A stretch of DNA of 20,747 bases from an uncultured Polyangiaceae bacterium (GTDB lineage: Bacteria; Myxococcota_A; Polyangia; Polyangiales; Houyiibacteriaceae), in NCBI GenBank assembly GCA_947258625.1, contig CAMYJN010000001.1:1-20747 (forward strand), read 5' to 3'. Both the position numbers and the translations under genes were made by a program. The notes beneath the pieces were generated by a model. The model had not been told where the DNA came from, made no database searches, and saw only the letters and a list, made by a program, of their open reading frames with translations. Every line of letters starts with the position of its first letter. Within the stretch, counting starts at the first letter, position 1. Shown piece after piece: positions 1-8,164 of this stretch.

Positions 1-1551
1 GGTGGCCTACTGGTTGTCAACACCGGCGCGTTCAGCTCGAACAACCTCAAGAAGGCCGGCTACGAGAGCAACCCGCTCGAAGACGGCTCGATGGATCGCT
101 TTCGCATCTTGTCGCTCGACATCAACAAGATGACCCTCGACGCGGTCAAAGACGTCGGTCTCGGAGCGAAAGAGGCCAACCGCTGCAAGAACATGTGGAC
201 GCTTGGGCTCATGTATTGGCTCTTCGGTCGCGAACGCGACCAAACCGTCGCCTGGCTCAAGAACAAGTTCGCGAAGAATCCCAAGGTGGCCGAGGGGAAC
301 ATCGCCGCGCTCAACGCCGGTCACATCTATGGCGAGAATGCGGAGTTGCCGCACGGAATCCACGCCTACGAGGTGCCCGCCGCCCATCTCACGCCCGGCG
401 AGTACCGGAACGTCAGCGGTAACGAAGCCACCGCCTGGGGGCTCGTCACCGGTGCACGGCTTGCTGGCCTGAAGATGATGTATGGTTCCTACCCGATCAC
501 CCCTGCGTCGAGCCTGCTGCACCAGTTGTCGCGCCTCAAGCATTTCGGCGTGACGACCTTTCAAGCCGAAGACGAAATCGCAGCGATCGCGGCGGCGGTT
601 GGCGCAAGCTTTGGCGGCTCGATCGGAGTGACGGGGACCTCCGGGCCAGGCATTGCCTTGAAATCCGAAACGATCGGTTTGGCGATTGCCGCCGAGCTTC
701 CTTTGGTGATCGTCAACGTGCAGCGAGGTGGGCCGTCGACGGGGCTGCCGACGAAAACAGAGCAGTCCGACCTCTTCCAGGCCGTCGTGGGGCGGAACGG
801 CGACGCGCCGCTGGTGGTCTTGGCCGCTGCAACACCCGGTGACTGTTACTACATGGCGATCGAAGCGGTGAGGATGGCCGTGAAATACATGACGCCGGTC
901 ATCTTGCTGACCGACGGCTATCTGGCGAACAGTGCGGAACCATGGCCGCTTCCTGACCTCGACGCGCTGCGACCATTCCCGGTTCAGTTCTACCGTGACC
1001 CGGAGGGTTTCCACCCGTTCCTCCGAGACGAGCAAACCCACGCGCGCGCCTGGGCTGTCCCGGGCACGCCCGGCCTCGAGCACCGCATTGGAGGCCTCGA
1101 AAAGGACCGCACCACCGGACACATTTCATACGACCCGCACAACCACCACCGGATGACCAAGATTCGCCACCAAAAAGTGGCTGGAATTGCGAGAGACATC
1201 GAGCGGGCAAAGGTCGACCAGGGCGACGGTGAAGGCGACTTGCTGGTCGTGGGCTGGGGCTCGACCTACGGAGCGATCAGTCAGGCGGTGCGCGTCCTAC
1301 GCGAGAGGGGTCACGACGTTTCCCACCTCCACCTGCGGAACATCTGGCCGCTTCCAGAGGGGCTTGGCGATCTGCTTCGCTCCTTCAATAGCGTCTTGGT
1401 CCCGGAGCTGAACTTCGGGCAACTGACGATGCTGCTCCGGGCGGAGTTCCTCGTCCCTGCCGAGAGCCTCACCCGAGTCACAGGACAGCCTTTCCGAGTC
1501 GCCGGCCTCGTCGAATCGGTAGAAGAGCGTCTTCAACGGAGCGCAGAATGA
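1..1551 (+). CDS. korA: 2-oxoacid:ferredoxin oxidoreductase, alpha subunit (5' end missing)
   Basis: Catalytic alpha subunit of a two-subunit 2-oxoacid (probably 2-oxoglutarate):ferredoxin oxidoreductase. With KorB it makes acyl-CoA, CO2 and reduced ferredoxin in the cytoplasm, or runs in reverse. The reading frame is open from base 1, so the start lies outside the window; the first in-frame ATG, at 91, is internal. What is visible begins at the end of the fused gamma domain (VNTGAFSSNNLKKAGY) and continues into the pyrimidine-binding domain, with YPITPASS, the EDEIAAIAAAVGAS segment, GTSGPG and QRGGPSTGLPTKTEQSDL. The C-terminal part contains VVGWGSTYG and the transketolase-like C-terminal domain. 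Full-length members are about 600 residues, so roughly 100 or fewer are missing. The stop overlaps the korB start by 4 nt (ATGA), as expected of a coupled operon. The 2-oxoglutarate preference is inferred from family similarity; pyruvate or branched-chain 2-oxoacids are possible. Confidence 0.93.
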   Translation, partial: GGLLVVNTGAFSSNNLKKAGYESNPLEDGSMDRFRILSLDINKMTLDAVKDVGLGAKEANRCKNMWTLGLMYWLFGRERDQTVAWLKNKFAKNPKVAEGNIAALNAGHIYGENAELPHGIHAYEVPAAHLTPGEYRNVSGNEATAWGLVTGARLAGLKMMYGSYPITPASSLLHQLSRLKHFGVTTFQAEDEIAAIAAAVGASFGGSIGVTGTSGPGIALKSETIGLAIAAELPLVIVNVQRGGPSTGLPTKTEQSDLFQAVVGRNGDAPLVVLAAATPGDCYYMAIEAVRMAVKYMTPVILLTDGYLANSAEPWPLPDLDALRPFPVQFYRDPEGFHPFLRDEQTHARAWAVPGTPGLEHRIGGLEKDRTTGHISYDPHNHHRMTKIRHQKVAGIARDIERAKVDQGDGEGDLLVVGWGSTYGAISQAVRVLRERGHDVSHLHLRNIWPLPEGLGDLLRSFNSVLVPELNFGQLTMLLRAEFLVPAESLTRVTGQPFRVAGLVESVEERLQRSAE

Positions 1552-2561
1552 GTCCCAACTCTCCCAAGAAAGAATACTCGCGCAAGGACTTCACCTCCGA
1601 CCAAGAGGTGCGCTGGTGTCCCGGCTGCGGCGACTACGCGATTCTTGCCGCCGTGCAGCGCACCCTCCCAAGCCTCGGGTCGACGCCGGAGAACACGGTG
1701 TTCATCTCGGGAATCGGCTGCTCGAGCCGCTTCCCCTACTACATGAACACGTATGGCTTCCACACGATTCACGGACGAGCGCCTGCGGTGGCGACGGGCG
1801 TTAAGCTGGCCAACCCCGAGCTCGACGTTTGGGTGATCACCGGTGACGGCGACGGCCTTAGCATCGGCGGCAACCATCTGCTCCATGTTCTGCGGCGCAA
1901 CGTCGACCTACAGATCCTGTTGTTCAACAACCAGATCTACGGCCTCACCAAGGGGCAGTACTCGCCGACTTCACAGGTCGGGAAGGTCACGCCGTCGAGC
2001 CCCCTCGGCTCGATCGATCAGCCCGTGGTGCCGACGCGATTTGCATTGGGCGCCGGCGCGACCTTCGTTGCACGCGCATTCGACATTTCGAAGAAGCTTC
2101 CCGAAGCTTTGACGGCCGCGCGGGAGCACAAGGGCGCGGCGTTCATCGAGATTCTCCAAAATTGCCCGGTCTTCAACGACGGCGTCTTCGATCTCGTTAC
2201 CGATCGAAAGACGGGCCCTGCTTACCAACTCTGGCTCGAGCACGGGCAGCCGATGACGTTCGGTGCCAACGGCGGGAAAGGCCTGCGCTTCAACACCGAG
2301 ACACTCAGCCTCGAAGTCGTGACCATCGGCGAGGACGGCGTGACAGAGCAGGACATCGTCATCCACGATGAGACCAATCACCAGCTCGCCTGGATGCTCA
2401 CCGACCTGCCCAACGTCGTCGCCCTGGGCGTTTTGTACCGGCACCTGGGTCCGGTTTACAATGAGAGCGTCGAGACGCAGCGGGAGCTGGCCATGGATCA
2501 GTTCGGAGACCCGGATCTACACGCCCTCTTGAGGCAAGGACACACCTGGACCGTCACCTGA
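1548..2561 (+). CDS. korB: 2-oxoacid:ferredoxin oxidoreductase, beta subunit
   Basis: TPP- and [4Fe-4S]-binding beta subunit that partners KorA. The 337 residues are a normal length for KorB. Near the N-terminus WCPGCGDY supplies Cys24 and Cys27. GIGCSSRFPYY supplies Cys58, and QNCPVFND supplies Cys206; these four are the likely cluster ligands by analogy with the family. The TPP/Mg motif runs from VITGDGDGLSIGGNH (start GDGDG) to LLFNNQIYGLTKGQ (the NN pair). The ATG overlaps the korA stop by 4 nt, which supports both the start and co-translation. The last 45 nt are also the 3' end of the convergent pseudokinase gene on the minus strand, and there is no room for a terminator between the two genes. 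Substrate specificity cannot be read from the sequence. Confidence 0.95.
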   Translation: MSPNSPKKEYSRKDFTSDQEVRWCPGCGDYAILAAVQRTLPSLGSTPENTVFISGIGCSSRFPYYMNTYGFHTIHGRAPAVATGVKLANPELDVWVITGDGDGLSIGGNHLLHVLRRNVDLQILLFNNQIYGLTKGQYSPTSQVGKVTPSSPLGSIDQPVVPTRFALGAGATFVARAFDISKKLPEALTAAREHKGAAFIEILQNCPVFNDGVFDLVTDRKTGPAYQLWLEHGQPMTFGANGGKGLRFNTETLSLEVVTIGEDGVTEQDIVIHDETNHQLAWMLTDLPNVVALGVLYRHLGPVYNESVETQRELAMDQFGDPDLHALLRQGHTWTVT

Positions 2562-3254
2562 GGGCGCATCGTTGTCGACAGGTAGGGTCAAGACGATGCG
2601 AAGTCCGTGGGGCTCACGCACGCCAGCGGTGACGAAGCCAGCTGAGCGGAATGCCAAGTCCGCCATTTTGGCGAGTCCGAGCTTGGCGTTCGGGCGGCGG
2701 TCGATTTTCGCGAAGGGCGTGAATATCGTTCGAAGATCTCGATCGCTTGGGGTCACGCCGTCGTCTTCGATTGTCAAGACGGCCGCAGAGCCGACCACTC
2801 GGGTTGCGAGTCGGATCGATGCGACGGTCTTCGTCGCCGCCATGAATTGAATCACCCTTTCGAGGGCATCCTGCGCCAACCAGAGGTTGAGACGGGCCAC
2901 TGGATCTCGACCGCTCAGGTCGAGCGTGACGGCGATTTCGAGGTTCGACACCGCGCTTCTAACGAGGTCGTTCAGAGAAAGGACTCGCGTTTGAAGTGGA
3001 TTGTCGCTCGCAAAAGCTGCGAGATCACGCATGAGCTCGCGCCCCTCTTCCGCCGCGTTCCGGACCTCGCCCAGGTACTTCTCGCTCGCAGCAGGGTCTG
3101 AAGCATTCTTCTTGGCGAGGTGCGCGTTCCCGATGATCACACCGAGAATGTTGTTGATTTCATGAACGAGGCCGGCGGCGAGGTCTCTCGTCGCTTGGAT
3201 ACCCTCGGGATGGAGGATGCCTCTTCCCATCGACGGGGCGTCTTCATCGCTCAT
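2517..3254 (-). CDS. Histidine-kinase-like protein with degenerate ATPase domain (pseudokinase or phosphotransfer/phosphatase)
   Basis: Last gene of the chemosensory operon, about 245 residues, with no sensor domain and no membrane segment. A dimerisation/phosphoacceptor helix carries LAAGLVHEINNILG with His31, Glu32 and Asn35 (numbered from the ATG at 3254), the standard HisKA H-box with its HExxN phosphatase motif. The following region resembles a HATPase_c domain but is damaged. No Asn lies at the N-box (ALERVIQFMAAT, about 130-141). The G1 box is DDGVT instead of DxGxG. The G2 box is KLGLA instead of GxGLA. An F-box-like IFTPFAK remains. ATP-dependent autophosphorylation is therefore doubtful. 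Phosphotransfer, as in ChpT-like proteins, or dephosphorylation of a partner receiver is the likelier role (inference). A TTG at 3263 is an alternative start, but the ATG has GAGG 10 nt upstream. It begins 5 nt after the stop of the preceding receiver gene, the obvious partner. Confidence 0.8.
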   Translation of the reverse strand: MSDEDAPSMGRGILHPEGIQATRDLAAGLVHEINNILGVIIGNAHLAKKNASDPAASEKYLGEVRNAAEEGRELMRDLAAFASDNPLQTRVLSLNDLVRSAVSNLEIAVTLDLSGRDPVARLNLWLAQDALERVIQFMAATKTVASIRLATRVVGSAAVLTIEDDGVTPSDRDLRTIFTPFAKIDRRPNAKLGLAKMADLAFRSAGFVTAGVREPHGLRIVLTLPVDNDAPSGDGPGVSLPQEGV

Positions 3255-3259
3255 GATCG

Positions 3260-3634
3260 TCAAACCTCGAGTAGCTTCTTCACCGCACGAATCACCCGAG
3301 GCGCTTGGATCGGTTTCTCGATATAGGCGTTCGCTCCGAGCGCCATCGCGCGGTCGCGGTCGTTGGGCGCATTCTCCGTGGTGATAATCACGATTGGTGT
3401 CTTTTCGTGTCGCGGGTCGCCTCGGACGTGCCGCACGAGCTTGAGTCCATCCATCACCGGCATGTTGACGTCGGTCAAGACGAGATCGAACTGACCCGCA
3501 GCCAGCGCGCGGATGCCTGCTAGCCCATTGTCGGCCTCGACGACTTCCATTCCAGGGATTCGCAAGAGGGATTCCGCCAACATGTTGCGCATCGTTTTGG
3601 AGTCTTCGACTACGAGGCAGCGATAGCGTTGCAT
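3260..3634 (-). CDS. Single-domain response regulator (CheY-like)
   Basis: A stand-alone receiver domain of 124 residues with no output domain. It has the acidic pair Glu10-Asp11 (VVEDSKTMR), phosphoacceptor Asp55 (LTDVNMPVMDG), Thr85 (IITTEN) and Lys107 (IEKP). All residues needed for Mg-dependent phosphorylation and conformational switching are present. It is the second CheY-like protein of the operon, separated by 48 nt from cheB upstream and followed 5 nt later by the histidine-kinase-like gene. It could be the output of CheA, a phosphate sink, or the specific partner of the pseudokinase; the adjacency favours the last (inference). The ATG at 3634 is preceded by a weak AGGA about 11 nt upstream. 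No DNA-binding or enzymatic domain is attached, so the output must be protein-protein interaction. Confidence 0.92.
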   Translation of the reverse strand: MQRYRCLVVEDSKTMRNMLAESLLRIPGMEVVEADNGLAGIRALAAGQFDLVLTDVNMPVMDGLKLVRHVRGDPRHEKTPIVIITTENAPNDRDRAMALGANAYIEKPIQAPRVIRAVKKLLEV

Positions 3635-3682
3635 GGCTAGGTCAATCCTACGATACGAAGCGGCGCGCTCAAAGTTCGCGCC

Positions 3683-4759
3683 TCATTGCCTGCTTGGCCG
3701 GGTAAGCTCTGCGAGCATATCGCCAAGAGCCCAGATCCCGAGTGCATGATGCTGCACCCCACTCCGCTGAACAGCCGTGGGCATGCCCGAAACCACCGCG
3801 GTTTCCGGGGCCTCGACCAGGACGCTTCCTCCTTGCGCGAAAATGCTGCGCGCTCCGTTCGCACCGTCGTTTCCCATGCCCGTAAGCACGACGCCAATAG
3901 CCTTGTCGCCGAGCACGCGAGCTGCAGAGCTGAAGAGCTGATCGACGGAAGGGACGTAGTGAGATCCTCGATCGGGCGTAACGACTCGGATGGCCGGGCC
4001 GCGGTCCGAAGGAACGATCTCGATACACCGACCGCCCGGGCAGACGTACGCGTGCCCGCGAGCGAGCCGCTCGTAGGCTTTGGCCTCCGAGACTTTGAAA
4101 ACGCCAGCCTTGTCGAGCCGAGCCGCAAAGGTGCGCGTGAACCGAGGGGGCATGTGCTGAGCGATCACCAGTGCGGCGTCTAGATTGTCGTGTAGGTGAC
4201 GGAACAGCGTGACCAGCGCGCGCGGTCCGCCTGTCGATGCACCGATCGCGATGACCTTGGAGGGGACCCTCTTGAGCACCGTGGGCTCGTGCGTTCGACG
4301 CGCCGACGCACCGAGGTCCGCATCGAGCCCAAAGACATCCGCGAGGTCATGTTGGAGGGCAAGCGGCGATAGCTGCTGGACGACACGCACCTTCTCGACG
4401 AGCTGGTCGCGCAAGCCCTCGAGGGGAGCTTCCCCCCCGTGTGGTTTTTCGATGAAATCGATCGCCCCGAGCTCGAGGGCGCGGAAGATATTTTCTTTAG
4501 CCGAAAGACCGGACACGACGACCACAGGGAGTGGATGACGGTCCATCAAAAGTTGAAGAAATTCGAAGCCGTCGACGCGCGGCATGTCCAGATCCAACGT
4601 GATGAAGTCCGGTGGGCTGGCTTCGACCACCCGTAGTGCGTCCGCTCCATCCCGCGCAACGTCCACCTCCGAGATTCCGGCAATGTCTCGAAGGATCGCG
4701 GCGATTGTGCGGCGATTCAGCGAAGAGTCGTCTACGACGAGTGCGCGAAGCTCTCTCAC
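3683..4759 (-). CDS. cheB: Chemotaxis protein-glutamate methylesterase/deamidase CheB
   Basis: Removes methyl groups from receptor glutamates, resetting receptor sensitivity when phosphorylated by CheA. The 358 residues have the standard architecture. The N-terminal receiver has Asp10-Asp11, phosphoacceptor Asp56 in LDLDMPRVDG, and Lys105. A linker occupies about 125-165. The methylesterase domain has the catalytic triad Ser175 (GASTGG), His202 (AQHMPPRFT) and Asp298 (GMGNDGANG). The start is a GTG immediately after the cheR stop (TAG then GTG, no gap), giving MRELRALVVDDSSLNRR, the usual CheB N-terminus. The enzyme looks active. No methyl-accepting receptor is encoded in the window, so its substrate must be encoded elsewhere. 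Confidence 0.96.
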   Translation of the reverse strand: MRELRALVVDDSSLNRRTIAAILRDIAGISEVDVARDGADALRVVEASPPDFITLDLDMPRVDGFEFLQLLMDRHPLPVVVVSGLSAKENIFRALELGAIDFIEKPHGGEAPLEGLRDQLVEKVRVVQQLSPLALQHDLADVFGLDADLGASARRTHEPTVLKRVPSKVIAIGASTGGPRALVTLFRHLHDNLDAALVIAQHMPPRFTRTFAARLDKAGVFKVSEAKAYERLARGHAYVCPGGRCIEIVPSDRGPAIRVVTPDRGSHYVPSVDQLFSSAARVLGDKAIGVVLTGMGNDGANGARSIFAQGGSVLVEAPETAVVSGMPTAVQRSGVQHHALGIWALGDMLAELTRPSRQ

Positions 4760-5641
4760 CTAAATCGGCCTCGGCGGCACGTCGGTGAACGGGATCGGAC
4801 GCCGGTAGACGATGTCCGTGGTGAGCTGCGTGATCTCGAACGCCGTGCTCGAACGAAGGAGCGACTCGCTGTGGCCCAAGAGCAAATAGCCTCCCCGGTT
4901 CAGTCGTTGGTAGATGGTCTCCAACACCTTCCTGCGGGATGCATCGTCGAAATAGATCAGGACGTTTCGGCAGAAGGTGACGTCGACGCGCCCCACGATT
5001 GCGGCGCGCCGCTGATTCATGAGGTTCAGATGACCGAAGTGGCACATCGCCCTGATGCGAGGATGGACTTGCCTGCCTTCATCCGTTTCGATGAAGTACT
5101 TCGCGTATTCGGGAATCATCGCCCTGAAGCTCGCCGAGCCGTAGGTCGCCCCACGCGCTTTGCTCAGGACCCGACGCGAGATGTCATTTCCGAAGACACG
5201 AACGTCCCAGCCGTCGAAGAGGCCGCTGGCATCGACGAGCATCGCGATCGTAAAGACTTCTTCGCCACTTGAGCATCCTGCACTCCAAACGTCGAGCCGC
5301 TTTGACCCGCGCGCAAGCGACCGCGCGCGCACGGCCGGGAGGATCTCATCGGTGAAGGCGCGAAGCTGATACGCTTCGCGAAAGAAATAGGTCTCGTTGG
5401 TCGTCAGAACCTCGGCAGCCGCTTCGAGCTCTCTTTCCGCCTTTGGGTGGTACTGTAGGTACCGGTAGTACTCAGCGAAATCCTCGACTCCCAGCGCGCG
5501 AAGTCGCTCGCGAAGACGCCGTTCGACGACATAAGCAGAGTCATCGGCGAAGTAGATTCCACAGAACTGATTGATGAAATCTCGGATCAGACGGAATTCC
5601 CTGAGCTTCAGACGCGGCCCTACGTCGTGCAGCAAGGTCAT
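4760..5641 (-). CDS. cheR: Chemotaxis protein methyltransferase CheR
   Basis: Uses S-adenosylmethionine to methylate glutamates on chemoreceptors, opposing CheB. About 293 residues. The N-terminal helical domain begins with FRLIRDFINQFCGIYF. The catalytic domain shows TTNETYFFRE (about 80-89), the SAM-binding loop WSAGCSSGEE (about 119-128), FGNDIS, DVTFCRNVLIYFD and GGYLLLGHSESL. All CheR signature motifs are intact. There is no C-terminal TPR extension and no obvious pentapeptide-tether domain. The ATG at 5641 lies one base after the HEAT gene stop (TGACATG). A GTG at 5650 would add three residues and overlap that gene; neither has a good ribosome site, so translation is probably coupled. 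The downstream cheB begins directly at the cheR stop. Confidence 0.95.
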   Translation of the reverse strand: MTLLHDVGPRLKLREFRLIRDFINQFCGIYFADDSAYVVERRLRERLRALGVEDFAEYYRYLQYHPKAERELEAAAEVLTTNETYFFREAYQLRAFTDEILPAVRARSLARGSKRLDVWSAGCSSGEEVFTIAMLVDASGLFDGWDVRVFGNDISRRVLSKARGATYGSASFRAMIPEYAKYFIETDEGRQVHPRIRAMCHFGHLNLMNQRRAAIVGRVDVTFCRNVLIYFDDASRRKVLETIYQRLNRGGYLLLGHSESLLRSSTAFEITQLTTDIVYRRPIPFTDVPPRPI

Positions 5642-5642
5642 G

Positions 5643-7667
5643 TCACGCACCCAGCCGGAGGCCGCTCTCGATCGCGTGCCTGACCATGGAATCCGTCTCG
5701 TCCCTCAAGGCGCGGCGCAAGAGCAGTCGCGTGCGCTCGGTATCGAGATCGAGCAGCAATTTGATCGCCAACATTCGAACGTTCCAGGCCGAATGCGCGA
5801 GGCCCCGGCTCACGAGGCGCTCGGCGTCATGGACGGGCAGTGTTCGCGCGGCGCGAAGGCCGGCCTGGAAAATCTCATCGTCGGCATGTGAAAGCGCACG
5901 CTCGACGGCTTTTGCGACTTCCGAATCGCCCAACCAAGCGAGGGCATCCAGGGCTGCGGATACCACGACCGGCTCCTTGTCCTCCAACAGGGCGCGGATC
6001 CGGGGGATGGCCCCATTGGCTTCACGCCGTCCGAGGGCCAGAGCCGCCTCGGCACGCGTGGGTGCAAAAGGGGAGTCGAGCGCGGTACCAAGCGGGCCAT
6101 CGGCCTCACCCGTGCTCATTTGGCCGAGCGTTCGTACCGCGGCGATTTGAACGTCGATGTCTTCGTCTGCGACCGCGTAGCCGATCAGCTGGGCCATGTC
6201 GCTCGCATTGGCAATTGCCAGCGCCTGCACCGCGGCTCTCCGCGTCCGTGGGTCGCCGCTGTGCAGGCCGCGCTTCAGAAGCTCTTCGGCGCCGGCCGAA
6301 TCGAGTCGAGACAGCACGTGCGCGATGTCGGCGCCTCCGGGGCCATCGAGGTCGGCCTCGCGGAGCGCGTCCTCGACGGCGTCGGGCACCCGTTTCGCAA
6401 GCCCTTCGAGGGCGCTAGTCGCCGCGGCGCGAACCTGATGCGACGGACTACTCAGGCATTCGACGAGGGCCCGGCAATCACGCGGGTCGCCCCACCACAG
6501 AAGACTCTCCGCAGCCGCGGCCCGGACAGCGTCCACTGCATCCGTCAAGTCCCGCTCGATGAGACTTCGAATCCGATCGCGGATGGCAGCCGGCACCTCG
6601 TCCAAATGCCGGTGACTGAGCTCCGCAGCGAGCTCGAGCGCGATCGCCCAAACCCGCGGCTCGCTCCCCCGCTGCATCAGTAGCGGTTCTATGAGCACAC
6701 TTCCAGACGTCCGAAGCGCTAGGACCGTTTCTGGGCTGACCACGTCATCGGCAACTGCTTGGAGGACCGCTTCGAGCGCGCTCTGGTCTCGGCACAATAC
6801 TGCGAGGTACGCGGCCCCTTGCCGGGTCGGAGTATCGCCGTGCAGCAGAGCCTCGTGAAGCGCGCGCCGGAACGATTCGTTCGATGCGCTCAATCGGTCG
6901 ATTAGCTCGGCGCGGTCACCTTGGGTTTCACGGGCAAGCACCGCGATGGCGCGAAGAGCCGCGGAAGACGTTTGAGGTGACGGATCGCTGGCAAGGTCGA
7001 GAAGGAACTCGAGCGCCTCGGGCGCGCCGGTCCTTCCGAGAAGCTCAGCGGAGATTCTGCGGACGATCACATCATCCACCGCCGGCCCGAGCTCGCTCCA
7101 AGTCAGCCGCGTGCCGAGTCGGGTAAGCCCTTCGAGAATCGAAATGCGCAGAAACAGGTGCGGCGTCGAGAGGCGCTCCTTGAGAAGACCCTCCGCGCGG
7201 CTGCCACCGATGCAAACCAGGGCCTCCACGGCCGCAGCCGCTACGTTTCCGTCGGGGCCCCGCACCAGGGGCTCCAGATGGTCGATCATGCGAGGGTCTC
7301 GCGTCTTGCCCATCGCCTCCACGAGGAACTTCTGCGCTCCTCCGCCCGCACCAGCCAACGCATCGGCAAACCTGTGCGCCTTCCCTTGAGCCACCATCCC
7401 GAGGACTTCGACCGCCGCGTTGCGTAGGCCGATGTTGTCGGTTTCGACGAGGCGAGCGAGCAGCGAATCGATGAGTGCATCTCTCTCCGCCGATTGAGCA
7501 GCCAGAGAAATGGCTTCCCGGCGCACCCGCCAGTCCGAGTCCGACAGCGCATCGACGATCTGTTCGAGCGGGGTGCCCCGAGGACGAAGGCTCATCCCTT
7601 GAACGGCCCGACGCCGCACGTCCGGATCGGCAGAGTGAAACGCCTCGTCGAGCCCATCTTGCGTCAT
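5643..7667 (-). CDS. HEAT-repeat protein in the chemosensory operon
   Basis: A 674-residue, entirely alpha-helical solenoid built from HEAT / PBS-lyase-type repeats of about 30 residues. Recurring helix pairs such as DPDVRRRAVQGM, DSDWRVRREAISLAA, DNIGLRNAAVEVLG, HSGDPRTRRAAVQALA and SAWNVRMLAIKLLLDL run from end to end, and at least 15 repeats can be picked out by eye. There is no signal peptide, membrane segment or enzymatic motif. Such proteins act as scaffolds or binding platforms. Position between cheW and cheR, with a 4-nt ATGA overlap to cheW and 1 nt to cheR, says it is made with the signalling core. Myxococcus xanthus has a HEAT-repeat protein (Cpc7) in its Che7 cluster, a possible functional parallel recalled from the literature and not tested here. 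The binding partner is unknown. Confidence 0.9.
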   Translation of the reverse strand: MTQDGLDEAFHSADPDVRRRAVQGMSLRPRGTPLEQIVDALSDSDWRVRREAISLAAQSAERDALIDSLLARLVETDNIGLRNAAVEVLGMVAQGKAHRFADALAGAGGGAQKFLVEAMGKTRDPRMIDHLEPLVRGPDGNVAAAAVEALVCIGGSRAEGLLKERLSTPHLFLRISILEGLTRLGTRLTWSELGPAVDDVIVRRISAELLGRTGAPEALEFLLDLASDPSPQTSSAALRAIAVLARETQGDRAELIDRLSASNESFRRALHEALLHGDTPTRQGAAYLAVLCRDQSALEAVLQAVADDVVSPETVLALRTSGSVLIEPLLMQRGSEPRVWAIALELAAELSHRHLDEVPAAIRDRIRSLIERDLTDAVDAVRAAAAESLLWWGDPRDCRALVECLSSPSHQVRAAATSALEGLAKRVPDAVEDALREADLDGPGGADIAHVLSRLDSAGAEELLKRGLHSGDPRTRRAAVQALAIANASDMAQLIGYAVADEDIDVQIAAVRTLGQMSTGEADGPLGTALDSPFAPTRAEAALALGRREANGAIPRIRALLEDKEPVVVSAALDALAWLGDSEVAKAVERALSHADDEIFQAGLRAARTLPVHDAERLVSRGLAHSAWNVRMLAIKLLLDLDTERTRLLLRRALRDETDSMVRHAIESGLRLGA

Positions 7668-8164
7668 GGCATCTCCGAAGGCAGGAACGGGATCTCGTCG
7701 GGCGCGATCTCGAAGGCAGGCTGAGCGACCCGGTCAGCATCGAGCAGAAACACGAGCCGCTCGTGATACCGATAGGCCGACTTGATTCCCCGCTCCAGAT
7801 GGCGCTCATCCAGCATGGGCACGTGACGCTGCCGATTGTTCTCAGACGAAAAGACGTCGTGCACCGCATCCACCACGACCGCGACCAGCCCCCGACGAGT
7901 CTTGAGAATAAGCCATTTCGTGCGCCGTGTTGGCTCCTGAGGCGCCAAACCAAAAACGCGCCGCAAGTCGACGACGGCCACGACTTCCTCGCGATAGTCG
8001 GAAACCCCTAGAACAGCCGCGTGCTCGCGTGGGAGCGCGATGAGCGGGAGCGGGTTCACGATCTCACGAATGCGCGCGATCTCGAGCGCATACATCACCG
8101 AATCGACCTCGACTCGGATGAGGTCTCTGGCGAGCGCCAGACCGTAGGTCCTGCTCTCGCTCAC
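7664..8164 (-). CDS. cheW: CheW-like coupling protein (second copy)
   Basis: Adaptor that links CheA to receptors in the signalling array. The 166 residues form a CheW domain, with the typical features VEVDSVMYALEIARIREIVNPLPLIALP, GVSDYREEVVAVVDLRRVFGL and RRGLVAVVVDAVHDV given here as separate stretches. The C-terminal tail after about residue 145 (FEIAPDEIPFLPSEMP) is an extension rich in Pro and acidic residues. It is only loosely similar to the neighbouring CheW, so this is an old duplication and not a recent copy. The GTG start overlaps the upstream cheW stop by 4 nt (GTGA), and the stop overlaps the HEAT gene by 4 nt (ATGA). A division of labour, with one copy binding receptors and the other the HEAT protein, is possible but is inference. 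Confidence 0.92.
   Translation of the reverse strand: MSESRTYGLALARDLIRVEVDSVMYALEIARIREIVNPLPLIALPREHAAVLGVSDYREEVVAVVDLRRVFGLAPQEPTRRTKWLILKTRRGLVAVVVDAVHDVFSSENNRQRHVPMLDERHLERGIKSAYRYHERLVFLLDADRVAQPAFEIAPDEIPFLPSEMP

Noticed and set aside
7..1122. Long minus-strand open frame of about 371 codons opposite korA
   Set aside because: Shadow of korA: no recognisable motifs, Arg/Val-rich composition, and korA has clear family motifs over the same bases.
5840..6683. Plus-strand open frames opposite the HEAT gene
   Set aside because: Arg/Pro-rich with no fold pattern; regular HEAT repeats and overlaps with cheW and cheR support the minus-strand gene.
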